From Stieleria sedimenti (GTDB taxonomy: Bacteria; Planctomycetota; Planctomycetia; Pirellulales; Pirellulaceae), in the NCBI RefSeq assembly GCF_025060895.1, contig NZ_JANZKV010000183.1, forward strand, positions 1 through 64,000: a DNA stretch of 64,000 bases, given 5' to 3'. Made by a program: the position numbers and the translations under genes. Of this stretch, positions 8,861 to 18,208 are shown one piece after another (the stretch's first letter is position 1; each line of letters opens with the position of its first letter). The notes below the pieces were generated by a model. The model ran no database searches. It worked only from the letters and a program-made list of their open reading frames with translations, and was not told where the DNA came from.

Positions 8861-10440
8861 GAACCTGGAATACCGCCGCGTTGCTCGTGCTTTGCGCCCT
8901 GCTGTCACTGACGCCCTGCACTGACGTGCACGCGCAGTCAAAGCCCAATGTGATCTTCTTTCTCGTCGACGATCTTGGCTGGCGGGATGTGGGTTGCTAC
9001 GGCAGCCAGTTTTATGAGACGCCGGCGATTGATCAGTTGGCAAAAGAAGGCATGCTTTTCAAGAATGCCTACGCAACATGCCACGTTTGCTCTCCGAGTC
9101 GCGCGAGTATTCTGACCGGGAAGTATCCCGCACGCACGAATTTAACCGAATGGCTGGGTGGGCGTCCTGAACGTGACTATGAAAACTTACATCATGGCGC
9201 AAAGATCACCGCATTGCCTGATGAAGAGCAAACATTGGCGGAGACATTGCACGAGCACGGCTATGCCACCGCCAACTACGGCAAGGCCCATCTGAACAAA
9301 GATCCCACGACTTACGGATTCGATGAAGCGATCACCGGTTGGGTCAGATCCTACTTCCATCCGTTTTCACCGACGTACGAGAAGACCTTGCCGTCGAAAC
9401 AGGGCGATTACTACACCGACAAGCTGACAGAGGCCGCCATTGATTTCATCTCACGAAACAAACACAAGCCGTTCTTTGTGCACCTGGAACATTTCTCCGT
9501 CCATGATCCGATCCAGGGCCGCAAGGATTTGGTTCGGAAGTACCAACAGAAACTCGCGTCGATGACGGAACAGGAAGGCCCAGATTACATTCTGGAGCCC
9601 AATCCCGACGGGCCTGCGATCTCAGCGGACAAGCTCAAATTCTTAGCAGAAAGCGACAACGCTGAATTGCACCAGAAAGAGCGGGTTTGGTGGGTCAAGC
9701 AAAAGCAGGACAACGTCGAGTTTGCCGGGATGGTTGAGGCGACCGATGAAAGCCTCGGTCGAATCCGTGCAAAGCTTCAGGAACTTGGGCTCGAAGACAA
9801 CACGATCATCATTTTCACGTCCGACAACGGCGGCATGTCGGCGTCGAACCAGTATCGCGGCATCGATCATCCTCGCCAGACGCTCGATTCCCGCTTCGCA
9901 AGCTCCAATCTGCCGCTTCGGGGGGCCAAAGGCTGGAACTACGAAGGTGGGATTCGCGTGCCTTTGATTGTGCACTGGCCAGGCAAGACACCTCCAAACT
10001 CCACTTCGCACGCGGTCGTCACGGGAACCGATTACTATCCAACTTTGCTCGAGATGCTGGGCCTTCCCGCGTTACCGGAACAGCACGTCGACGGCCGAAG
10101 TTTTGTCCCCGCTTTGAAAGCAGACGACTACGACCGCGGACCCATCTATTGGCATTTCCCCCACTACAGCAATCACGGCTTCCAAAGCCCCGGCGGTGCG
10201 ATTCGATTCGGAAAGTTCAAGTTACTCGAGTACTACGAAAACGGAACGGTGCAGCTTTTCGACTTGGGAAATGACATGGGTGAACAGAACGACGTCGCGA
10301 AGTCTCAGCCCATGATCGCTCAAAAGCTGAAGCAGATGCTGCACGACTGGCGTGACGAAGTCGACGCCAAGATGCCATATCCCAAAACCGCAACGTCGAA
10401 GCCCGCACCGGGAGCACGCGTCGCCAAACCGAACCGGTAG
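8857..10440 (+). CDS. exported sulfatase
   Basis: 527 residues. A signal peptide ends near ADVHA-QS (residue ~27). The sulfatase domain starts NVIFFLVDDLGW (Asp38-Asp39), the formylglycine motif is CSPSR at Cys78, followed by ASILTGKYPARTN. GKAHLNK and FTSDNGG carry further active-site residues, and YEGGIRVPLIVHWPGK marks the C-terminal subdomain. GK-A replaces the usual GKWH, so the common Lys-Trp-His is altered (GKAHL keeps the His). The ATG overlaps the stop of the ThuA remnant. A 64-residue segment of a close paralogue survives at 22497 (58 of 64 residues identical). Substrate unknown; it probably acts in the periplasm. Confidence 0.9.
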   Translation: MRTWNTAALLVLCALLSLTPCTDVHAQSKPNVIFFLVDDLGWRDVGCYGSQFYETPAIDQLAKEGMLFKNAYATCHVCSPSRASILTGKYPARTNLTEWLGGRPERDYENLHHGAKITALPDEEQTLAETLHEHGYATANYGKAHLNKDPTTYGFDEAITGWVRSYFHPFSPTYEKTLPSKQGDYYTDKLTEAAIDFISRNKHKPFFVHLEHFSVHDPIQGRKDLVRKYQQKLASMTEQEGPDYILEPNPDGPAISADKLKFLAESDNAELHQKERVWWVKQKQDNVEFAGMVEATDESLGRIRAKLQELGLEDNTIIIFTSDNGGMSASNQYRGIDHPRQTLDSRFASSNLPLRGAKGWNYEGGIRVPLIVHWPGKTPPNSTSHAVVTGTDYYPTLLEMLGLPALPEQHVDGRSFVPALKADDYDRGPIYWHFPHYSNHGFQSPGGAIRFGKFKLLEYYENGTVQLFDLGNDMGEQNDVAKSQPMIAQKLKQMLHDWRDEVDAKMPYPKTATSKPAPGARVAKPNR

Positions 10441-10538
10441 GCCGGCGAGCGTGCTCCGGTTGCAGTGGAACGGCAGCCCTATCCCACTCGTATCGATGCC
10501 GAATAGAGCCCAGTCTCAGAGAGAAAAGTCCTGTCACG

Positions 10539-12211
10539 ATGAAACAACACACTCTGGCCGTTCTCGCGTTGATCGCAGTTTCGACATGCCGCGAATTGGC
10601 GGCTGCGGAAGCTTCTGGCAGCGATTCAAGTAGCGAAGCCCCAAACATCGTTGTCATCTTTATCGATGACATGGGGTTCGCCGATCCGAGCTGCTTTGGT
10701 AATCCGCTCATCCGGACGCCGAACATCGACAAGCTCGCCGCCGATGGCATCAAGTTGACTAATTTTTATGTCAATTCGCCGATCTGTTCTGCCTCGCGAG
10801 TCTCGCTCACCACCGGTCTGTATCAGGGGCGTTGGAAAATCCATTCGTACCTGAACACTCGGGCGGGAAACGCGAACCGCAGCATGGCAGATTACCTCGA
10901 CCCGTCCGCCCCGACGACCGCAAGGAAACTCAAAGCCGCCGGTTACGCGACCGCTCATTTCGGCAAATGGCACATGGGGGGCGGTCGCGACGTCGACGAT
11001 GCACCTCTGCCTCAGGCGTATGGATTCGACGAGTCCCTGGTTTCATTCGAAGGCCTTGGCGATCGCATCATCGAAAACAACCCAAACGCCATCGAACGGG
11101 CGCGTGCCCTGGGACGCGGAAAGATTATTCCCTGTGAGCGTTGGGAGAGGATGCAGATCCAGACCGATCGCACGATCGATTTCATCCGGCGCCACCGCGA
11201 CGGCCCGTTCTATGTCAGGCTGTTCCCCAACGATGTTCATGACGCGCACGTGCCGCTTCCCGGCAGTGCCGACAAGTTCAAGTCCGTTTCCGATGATCCC
11301 TCTGTCGATTCGCCGGCGTTCCGGTCGAGAATCACCTCGATGGTCTCGACCGTGGCGGCGTTCTTCTGGGCCATCCCGCCCCTCGCGGCAAGCCAGTGTT
11401 CTGGCAATACGGCCATCCGCACGCCATTCTCAAAGGCGGCAAGCCGGAGCACCAGAGCCCCACGTTCGCGATGCGCGACGGTCGCTGGAAATTTTTGGTC
11501 AATCCCGATGGCAGTGAAGCCCAACTCTTCGATCTCGAAGCGGATGAAGGCGAGACGACCAATCTTCTCTCTGTGCAACCGAAGCGGGCCGCAGCGATGG
11601 CCCGCCAGATCGCGGCCTGGGCCGACGACGTCGGCTTTGCATTCGATGACCAGGCTCCCCTCACCGCCCCCGTGCCCACGATCGCAATCCTCGCCAGCAA
11701 TCAACTGCTTCGATTCGTCAGCCATGGCGTCAACGGCGATTCCGGTTCGCTTCAGTTGGATGGAAAGTCATGGCTCGACCTGCCGGCGTTTCGTGCGCCG
11801 AAAGTGGCGGGAGGTCGATCGCTTCAGATCAAGGGGACCATTGACTCCCGTTCTCCCTCCGGGGTGATCTTCGCTCACGGCGACAGTCGAGCCGGCTACA
11901 GCGTCTACCTCGATCAGGGGCATCTGTGCTTTGCCGCCTGCGCCGGCGAAGAACGCACTGTGGTCCGTTCCTCTGCCGCGATCGCCGGTCCGACCCCCTT
12001 CGAAGCGAACTGGAATCCCAAGGGTGAGATGTTTCTGAAAGTGAATGGCAAGCTCGCCGGAAAGGCGGAAGCAGGCATCCTCCCGCGCGAACCCGGCGAC
12101 TCCATTCAGATCGGTGCAGATCTGGCCCAGCCCGTCGGGGCCTATACCGCCCCGAATCACTTTACCGGCACCATTGAAAACCTCACGTTCAAGTATCCGA
12201 ACGGAACCTGA
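10539..12211 (+). pseudogene. sulfatase with LamG-like C-terminus, broken by deletion and frameshift
   Basis: The 5' part encodes a signal peptide, IDDMG and the formylglycine site CSASR (Cys83), and continues as a good sulfatase to about DVHDAHVPLPGSADKFKSV (to ~11290). The 3' part resumes in another frame near 11360 with GHPAPRGKPVFWQYGHPHAI, then the usual sulfatase end (MRDGRWKFLVNPDG, LFDLEADEGETTNL) and a ~130-residue beta-sandwich of LamG / concanavalin type (LDLPAF...GTIENLTFKYPNGT). Between them the SDNGP metal loop and the YEGG-RVP segment, normally some 120-150 residues, are gone. Deletion plus frame change means no active enzyme. The downstream frame has a GTG at 11396 but lacks a ribosome site. 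Confidence 0.8.
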
Positions 12212-12463
12212 CGATCCTGAGTTCCAGGCCCGAAACAAAGCGGTTGTTGACGCTGGCAAGGCCATTAAGAACGACGAGCGACAACGCCACTTCGGTTCGC
12301 ACAAGTTGCCGTCGGGCAACCGCAGCTACTTCAGAAATCAACATTCCGGCAAAGGACATTCATGGACATGTTGCGTTCTGCCCACCTTCGCTCTGCTGAG
12401 CGGTTGCTGTCTCAGAGAGTGACACCCACCTACTGGCCTTGTTCGGATCCGCGTAATTCGTGT

Positions 12464-12560
12464 CAGGGAACGACAGAGATGGCAGGAAAATCGCGGGCAG
12501 AAAAATGGGGGAGTCGGAAGGAGGGTCGGCAAGAAAATGGTTGACAAGAAAATGGAGTGC
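12464..12560. repeat. 97-nt dispersed repeat, copy 1
   Basis: It aligns without gaps to 16631-16727, with 81 of 97 positions equal by hand count. The hallmark is GACAAGAAAATGG near the right end and CAGGGAACGACAG at the left. An inverted half (CCATTTTCTTGTC) follows at about 12644-12656, so the full element may be palindromic. It fills the gap 12212-12657, where no gene is seen. Confidence 0.8.
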
Positions 12561-12657
12561 GGGAAATGAACTGACCTGGTTCATTGCGGCGGTCTCCGAC
12601 CTGGATTCCACGTTCGCAACGATCCTCCCAAATTTTCCTGTCATCCATTTTCTTGTC

Positions 12658-12852
12658 TCACTTTCCTTTAAAACCCCTTTCCCCTCTTCCTATTTGTAGA
12701 TGCTCCAGCAACGGCCGAAGCATCGCGAAGTACTTGAGCCCTTCAACGTTCAAGTCGGGCTTCTTCTCAGCCTTCGCCTTCTCCGGACGATCAGCCGTCG
12801 CAGCTTGCTTGGGTTTTCGTCGCTTTGGTCGTTTCTTGGTCGTGGTCGCCAT
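12658..12852 (-). pseudogene. N-terminal stub of an IS4-type transposase (putative)
   Basis: 64 codons starting MATTTKKRPKRRK, very basic, then DLNVEGLKYFAMLRPLLEHL, which resembles the N-terminus of IS4-family transposases of planctomycetes (the motif EGLKYF..LRPLLERL before a conserved Asp-rich core). The frame then runs into a poly-purine tract shared with other gene ends nearby and stops. The DDE catalytic domain is absent. Family assignment is from memory and tentative; that it is a fragment is likely. Confidence 0.45.
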
Positions 12853-13494
12853 GTCACAACGTAGCATCGCAATCGGCTGATGCTCGGAAAGTGATTTCGT
12901 CGAGAAATTGCAGATCGGCGTCGCTGTTTCCCGGTAACACCAACCGAAATACATTGACATCGCGACCGCTGTGGATGTTTCACGAACGGCCGGAAAATAC
13001 GCTGAAACCATTCGGGTGCGTTGACATCTTGTTGAGCTCGATGATCACCGAAGAAGCTTGCGCCAGCTTCTGGAATCTCATGCACGCAGTTCATCCGCGT
13101 CCGGTCAGAATCGGCGTCTTGATCTCATTGGGACTATTCGGAACGTCACTTCCGCACGACTCCCAAGCAACGGCGCGTCGTGCGATTGACGGAATGGTCC
13201 TTTTAGTAAAAGAAAAACCGACTCGATCACACATCGCCGGAAACGTGGGAGTCGTGGGGCTGATGATCACTGCGTGGGCCACCCGAGATCAAAACGCTGC
13301 CCCCGCTTCTGCGCCGATGACCTTCGGCCAGAACAATCCAGAAGCGGGCGTTAGCTTCCGGCCGACATCGCGCCGTCGAGTCCGCCGTAAACGCGAGCAC
13401 CGAATTGCTGGCAAAGATTGCTCGCGCAACGCACACGCCGGGCCGAACACTATTGCCCCTTTCCCCTTTTTTCCTTCGAACCAACACTGCGGCA
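12853..13494. other. 640-nt stretch without a recognisable gene
   Basis: Open frames occur on both strands (for example 12825-13571 plus), but none shows a signal peptide, family motif or ribosome site. A pyrimidine tract CCCCTTTCCCCTTTTTTCC lies at 13456-13474, just past the end of the next minus-strand gene. The stretch could be remnant sequence left by the insertion whose stub is at 12658. Confidence 0.5.
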
Positions 13495-14535
13495 TCAAGA
13501 ATTCGCCGCCAACAACCGGTCAACGACGCTTGCGACGGGCAGTGCTCCATCACTCCAATCGATCTCCCTAATGATGGTGAGTTGCTTTTCGCTAAGCGGC
13601 ATTCGCCAGCGATCACGGAAGACGGGCGTCAGGTCTTTTCCTGCGGCTTTCGACGCACAGACGAACCAGTTCAGGCATTGGGACATGGCGGAAGCTTCGT
13701 CGGTTGCCGGGAATTCTTTGCACTGGTGAAGTGAATAGAGAAACTTCCTGACCCATCGTTCTCCGCCAAAATGCTTGCGCAGTTTATGCATCGCCGAGGC
13801 GTACATGACCGGCTGGTCGCTCGGGTAGATGGTACGGCCCGCTTCGTCTTTCAGCCGATGAGCCTTTTCCCCACTCGACACATTGGTAAATGCGTCCAGA
13901 AACTTGACATCGGACTTTGCATAAATCTCTTCGCAGCTCTCGATGACTTGACGAGTCCGATCGCCGTCCGCGTCTTTCAGTCCGAGACTGTCCATGCAGA
14001 CACGCCGCATGAAGACTGCGTAGCCGGTCGTGAACAGATTGTGTCGGTCGCCGAAAACGAAAAAGTTACGCCCCATCTCGTAAAAGTAATAGTGTGAAAA
14101 GACATCGGGGTGGGCGACGAACTGGGGCCAATCGGTATTGTAGAATCCAGCGACTTCGATTCCGGAAGTGCCGACGTATCCACACCCATACCCGCAGGTC
14201 AATTTTGAATCTGGTACTGCGCAAATCGTTGGCTTTTGATTCAGATGCCGATACAACCCCGGTTTCTTACCAACCAGTCGCAAGTAGACCTCCCAGCCGC
14301 GATCGAGCACGTTGACAAACTTCATCATTTGGTCCGAATTATAGTCGCCAGGGCGCGCGAGAAAGACGATTGTCTCACCCTGCCATGCCGACATCTGAAA
14401 ACTCAATCCGGCATCTCGCCAGCGGTCAGGATTGAACGCGATCTTCGAGCAATCAACGGACTCTTGTGCGGAAACCAATCCAGAAGCCGAGGCCAAGCCG
14501 CCAATCAGCCAGCCGCAAAGAAAAAGTCGGGTCAT
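13495..14535 (-). CDS. secreted protein with degenerate M60/gluzincin-like motif
   Basis: 346 residues with a signal peptide (TRLFLCGWLIGGLASASGLVSA). The mature part contains SHYYFYEMGRNFFVFGDRHN, spaced like the HEMGHN zinc site of peptidase family M60 (enhancin-like), but both zinc His positions are replaced (Tyr and Arg), so peptidase activity is doubtful. Several Cys (CGYGCGY) suggest disulfides. The reading frame stays open upstream to 15156, but it then runs through a dispersed palindrome; ATG 14535 gives the signal peptide. The palindrome begins only 14 nt upstream, leaving no clear ribosome site. The fold assignment is inference; function unknown. Confidence 0.6.
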   Translation of the reverse strand: MTRLFLCGWLIGGLASASGLVSAQESVDCSKIAFNPDRWRDAGLSFQMSAWQGETIVFLARPGDYNSDQMMKFVNVLDRGWEVYLRLVGKKPGLYRHLNQKPTICAVPDSKLTCGYGCGYVGTSGIEVAGFYNTDWPQFVAHPDVFSHYYFYEMGRNFFVFGDRHNLFTTGYAVFMRRVCMDSLGLKDADGDRTRQVIESCEEIYAKSDVKFLDAFTNVSSGEKAHRLKDEAGRTIYPSDQPVMYASAMHKLRKHFGGERWVRKFLYSLHQCKEFPATDEASAMSQCLNWFVCASKAAGKDLTPVFRDRWRMPLSEKQLTIIREIDWSDGALPVASVVDRLLAANS

Positions 14536-14549
14536 CGAGTGGGGAATAA

Positions 14550-14606
14550 GTGGGATAGGCTTCCAGCCTGTCATTTCAGCATCGACAGGCTGGAAGCCTA
14601 TCCCAC
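14550..14606. repeat. dispersed palindrome, copy 2 (23-nt perfect arms)
   Basis: Arms 14550-14572 and 14584-14606 are exact inverted copies around an 11-nt loop. It is the same element as 6956-7016, inserted in the opposite orientation (loop reads ATGCTGAAA on the other strand). It lies immediately upstream of the gene ending at 13495 and may carry or block its promoter. Confidence 0.9.
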
Positions 14607-14795
14607 GATCAAGATCCGACAGTCGTTTTCCACTCGACATCGAGTGGCGATCTCTAAATGCGATGTTCATTGTCCGGCGTGATCCTCCACCTGTCCCTGC
14701 GTTGACTTCGCGAAATGACGACACACAAAAATTCAACATGAAGCAACAACGCAAAAGGGGAAGGGAAACGGGGTGATTCGGAGGTCTTCGGTCTC

Positions 14796-15293
14796 TCAGC
14801 ATTGTTGAAAGCTGATTGCTCGCGCCCCTGGCGGAAGCGTGCCGTGCCACATGGAATTCGTCTGGCCCTTGTAGTGAAACAGGAATTGTGACATCGGCTG
14901 CGTGATGACTTTGTTGCGAGTGTTTGAATAGTGCCACACGATGCCGCTGAGCAGCAATCCGACATGCTTCTTTGGCACGTTCTTGAGTGTAGTTTTTTCG
15001 CCACGGGTGACAAAGTTCTTGCTGCCGCTGACAAAAATGATCCCAGTCAGGGTCGTCGTGGTCTGATTGATTTCGGCGACCTTCGGGCACCGAGCAAAGA
15101 TTTCGTGGACACGAATGTTTGCACCCGGTTCCGTACCTCCCTTGTGCTGCTTGCAATCATAGCCGAAATGCAAATTCAGGACGTGCGAGACGAAGTGTGC
15201 GCAATGATTCGCGGAGTTGTCGTGAAACTTGTTTGGGCAGATATCCGAAATGGTCTGACCGACAAAGGAGTCGAGCTGTGGTTTTGTAATCAT
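14796..15293 (-). CDS. hypothetical protein with a Cys/His core (possible cysteine-peptidase fold)
   Basis: 165 residues, no signal peptide. After MITKPQLDSFVGQTI comes NHCAHFVSHVLNLHFGYDC, a Cys-x-HFV helix like the catalytic Cys segment of CHAP or NlpC/P60-type hydrolases. Later HVGLLLSG-IVWHYSN and MSQFLFHYKG provide His residues in the order such enzymes use. The start at 15293 is supported by AGAGGG 6 nt upstream; an extended frame to 15359 lacks this. It is transcribed with the neighbouring minus-strand genes but spaced from them. The peptidase-like reading is inference only; the family is not recognised with certainty. Confidence 0.55.
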   Translation of the reverse strand: MITKPQLDSFVGQTISDICPNKFHDNSANHCAHFVSHVLNLHFGYDCKQHKGGTEPGANIRVHEIFARCPKVAEINQTTTTLTGIIFVSGSKNFVTRGEKTTLKNVPKKHVGLLLSGIVWHYSNTRNKVITQPMSQFLFHYKGQTNSMWHGTLPPGARAISFQQC

Positions 15294-15450
15294 CGCGTGC
15301 CCTCTAACTCTAAAACGGGAATGTCGTCTCGCAAAGGTGAGTGTTTCGGAGACTGGCACTGTAAAGTATGACGATTCCGGCGAAGGCGTGCAGCATTTTC
15401 ATCGCCTCCTCTCGAAAAGAGAACACCATAAAAACCCCTTTCCCCTTTTT

Positions 15451-16389
15451 CTATTTGAGCGTCGTCTTGGCAAGGATGGTGTTGAGGAACACTCTTCGGA
15501 TCGCATCGTATCCGCGATCATTGGGGTCTTCGATGTTGGTGAAGAACCAATAGTGTGGGTCGTCGCTGTCGTAACTTGAACGCCAGAACTGTCTGCAGTG
15601 CGATCCGTGGCCAAGAAACGTTTCATGGAGAGGAACGACATGCACGAACTCGTATTGGGACGCAACGTTGCGTATCACTTGGTTGTAGCGGGCGTGGATC
15701 GCTAAACCGTCGGGCCAATCCGGCAAGAAGATGCTCGGCGCATCGCCGACGCCGTCGGTCGGGTCGTAGATATCACCGATGTAGATTTCACAACCTGCCG
15801 GAAATTTCGCGGCAATCTCCCGAAGCATCGTGTCCAGTCGATCCCGAAAATTGTCGATCCAAGGTTTCGCTTGCTCAAGCGTCGCGGAGTACATCGCGCA
15901 CTCGCGAGGCGGGCTGCGGCCGTAGCTGTGAATCAAATCATTTCCGCCGGACGTCATCAAGATGATTCCGAAGGCGTCCGGGTACGTCGGAATCGTTTCA
16001 CGAATCACGTCCAGATGGAGATTCGATTCCGAACCAGAGATCGCGAAGTTTTCAGCGGCAAGATTGGGCAACACGGATGAAAGGCAAATACCACGCATCG
16101 GTTCGTATTCATCCGATGGATTCTGGATCAACCGATTGAAGAACGTATGTTTGGGTGATTTTGCGCCCAGCCCCGCCGTGATGCTGTCTCCGATGCCGAC
16201 CACGCGAACGGCACGATCCGACCAAACGTTTTCAAAATGAGTGCGATCGACCTCCGGTCCGGCCGGGCCTTCGCCGATCGGCCGTGATAACCAAAACTCG
16301 ATATAGCCGAAGGTTCCGGGGATCACGATCAATGCAGTCGCGATCAAAATCAACTGCCGTGTTTTGCCTCGCTGCTTTTTCTGATTCAT
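15451..16389 (-). CDS. SGNH/GDSL-type hydrolase, membrane anchored or secreted
   Basis: 312 residues. A hydrophobic N-terminal segment (about 12-34) follows a basic start. The SGNH blocks are visible: block I VVGIGDSITAGLG with nucleophile Ser69, block III GGND (about 148-151), and a C-terminal DPHYWF...DRGYDAIR segment that should hold the catalytic Asp/His. These enzymes are esterases or deacetylases acting on glycans or lipids; here in the periplasm. It lies among other secreted-protein genes on the minus strand. Its stop codon sits inside a polypurine tract shared with other gene ends. The substrate is not predictable. Confidence 0.8.
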   Translation of the reverse strand: MNQKKQRGKTRQLILIATALIVIPGTFGYIEFWLSRPIGEGPAGPEVDRTHFENVWSDRAVRVVGIGDSITAGLGAKSPKHTFFNRLIQNPSDEYEPMRGICLSSVLPNLAAENFAISGSESNLHLDVIRETIPTYPDAFGIILMTSGGNDLIHSYGRSPPRECAMYSATLEQAKPWIDNFRDRLDTMLREIAAKFPAGCEIYIGDIYDPTDGVGDAPSIFLPDWPDGLAIHARYNQVIRNVASQYEFVHVVPLHETFLGHGSHCRQFWRSSYDSDDPHYWFFTNIEDPNDRGYDAIRRVFLNTILAKTTLK

Positions 16390-16630
16390 TCAACTCACCT
16401 TGCCGACCACTGCTGCGACGGTCCCCCACCGGTCGGTTGACCCGCTCATCGCCGCCAAGCGATCGACCCACAAAATGGCCGTCGGTTTTCGTTAGTATAC
16501 AGGTATCGCTGAGGCGAATCATTCGATTCACCTGTAGAGACTTGATCATGCGACAGCCGATCGCGGCACCGGTGGGCATGTTCGCCGGTCGTCCACTCCG
16601 GCATTCGAAGATGGTCGCTCAGCCGGTTCA

Positions 16631-16727
16631 CAGGGAACGACAGGGAGGGCAGAAAGATCGCGGCCAGAAAAATGGGAGCGTCGGGAAGCGGAGCGACAAG
16701 AAAATTGCTGACAAGAAAATGGGGTGC
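16631..16727. repeat. 97-nt dispersed repeat, copy 2
   Basis: Same element and orientation as 12464-12560 (81 of 97 positions). It lies in the 370-nt gap between the start of the SGNH gene and the end of the propeller gene; nothing else is seen in that gap. Confidence 0.8.
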
Positions 16728-16759
16728 TCAACTGCAACCGGGTTGAGGTCGCCCAATCG

Positions 16760-18094
16760 CTAGTTTGAAGCGGCTTCCAGGCAATAGAGGTGCTTCGCGC
16801 CGCGGAGAAAGAGTTGCTTGCCCGACAGCGCTGGAGAAGCATCAAAACGGTCGTCAAGCCGATTGGTTGCCAGTTCCGTCAGCGTACGAGATCGTTGGAT
16901 GACAAGCGTGGTCCCGGTGCGGCCGGTGATGTAAACGCGTCCTGACGCGCCGACAGGGGATGCGTAGATGTTGGAGAACTGACCGATGCGTTCGGGGCCA
17001 AAAACCGTCTCGCCCGTCGTGGAGTCCACGCAGGTGAGGATCGACTGGTTCGATTGGTTGTAGTACAGCAAGCCATCGTAAAGCAGAGGCGATGGGATGT
17101 AGGGCGTGCCGCGGTCTCGCTTCCAGAGGATTTTCTCGCTGCCGGAGATGACCCCGGTCTCGGTCAGCGGAATGGCCATCGCAGCGTAGCCCTTGTAGCC
17201 ACTCATGCAGATCACGTAATCGCCATTGATCACTGGACACGGGGTGACGTTGCCGGTCAGACCGCTACATTGCCAGATCACCTCGCCTGATTCCAGGTCA
17301 TAGCTGCGGACGGCACCCGAGGCCGCGGTGATGACTTGCGTTTTCCCGCTATGCCGGATCACCCTCGGTGTTGCCCAAGCGTTGTCTTCATCACGCTGCC
17401 GTTTCCACAGGGTCTCTCCGGACGTGGCATCCAGCACTTCGATGGAGCTTTGGCCTGCGTGATCACGAACGATCACCAACTTACCGTCGTGCAGAACGGG
17501 GGAACAACCTTCACCGAGACTGGAACCGACCTTGGCTTCTCCGAGATCTCGTTCCCAACGCTTGTTTCCGTCGAGGTCGTAGCAATACAGCCCAGCCGAT
17601 CCGAACCAGCAAAACAGGTGGTTGCCGTCGGTCGTGGGCGATGCCGACGCAAAGTCGTTGTCGTTGTGTGCGCCCTCGTGGGGGATCTTCGTGGTCGCGG
17701 TCCGCCGCCACAATTCGTTTCCGTTGTCACGATCAAGGCACAAAACGACAAATGCATACTCTGTGTTCGGGCGTTTGATGTCGAAGAAATTGGTCTTTGG
17801 TTGGTCTGCGGGATCGGGAATCGAAGTGTCCTTCACCCCAGTGTCGATTGCCGTTAACAGGAACACTTTGTCGTTCCAAATGATCGGCGTCGAGGTTCCT
17901 TTTCCATCGATCGCAACTTTCCATTTAACATTCTTGTCCTCGCTCCACTCGACTGGAGGATCGGCCGTACGCGACACGCCGGTTGCGTTTGGGCCTCGCC
18001 ACTGGTGCCAGTTTTCCTCCGGTGAACCCCCGAAAGAGAGAGTTTGCGACAGTAACAGAACGAAGCACGCAATGGAGGTGGGAAATGTTTTCAT
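16760..18094 (-). CDS. secreted PQQ-type (BamB-like) beta-propeller protein
   Basis: 444 residues: signal peptide (TFPTSIACFVLLLSQTLSFG), then WHQWRGPNATGVS, the opening typical of planctomycete outer-membrane-protein-assembly-like PQQ repeat proteins. Repeating blades are seen as LYCYDLDGNKRWERDLGEA, LDATSGETLWKRQ, YDLESGEVIWQC and VDSTTGETVFGP. PQQ binding itself is not implied; such propellers usually bind proteins or sugars. It lies 114 nt downstream of the DUF1552 gene on the same strand, so it may be the last gene of that unit. ATG 18094 is chosen; the TTG at 18115 in frame is less likely. Confidence 0.82.
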   Translation of the reverse strand: MKTFPTSIACFVLLLSQTLSFGGSPEENWHQWRGPNATGVSRTADPPVEWSEDKNVKWKVAIDGKGTSTPIIWNDKVFLLTAIDTGVKDTSIPDPADQPKTNFFDIKRPNTEYAFVVLCLDRDNGNELWRRTATTKIPHEGAHNDNDFASASPTTDGNHLFCWFGSAGLYCYDLDGNKRWERDLGEAKVGSSLGEGCSPVLHDGKLVIVRDHAGQSSIEVLDATSGETLWKRQRDEDNAWATPRVIRHSGKTQVITAASGAVRSYDLESGEVIWQCSGLTGNVTPCPVINGDYVICMSGYKGYAAMAIPLTETGVISGSEKILWKRDRGTPYIPSPLLYDGLLYYNQSNQSILTCVDSTTGETVFGPERIGQFSNIYASPVGASGRVYITGRTGTTLVIQRSRTLTELATNRLDDRFDASPALSGKQLFLRGAKHLYCLEAASN

Positions 18095-18208
18095 CGCTGG
18101 AGTTAGTTCGCGCAAGTGTTTTCGTATTGGGGATGATGATAGAGCCTCGTTGCCACGTGCGGGTATTTGGCCTCAACGATCGCTTTCCTTTTTGCCCGAA
18201 AACGATTG

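Noticed and set aside
14536-15156. Upstream extension of the M60-like frame to 15156
   Set aside because: It reads through a dispersed palindrome and through the antisense of another gene; no signal peptide would then be at the N-terminus.
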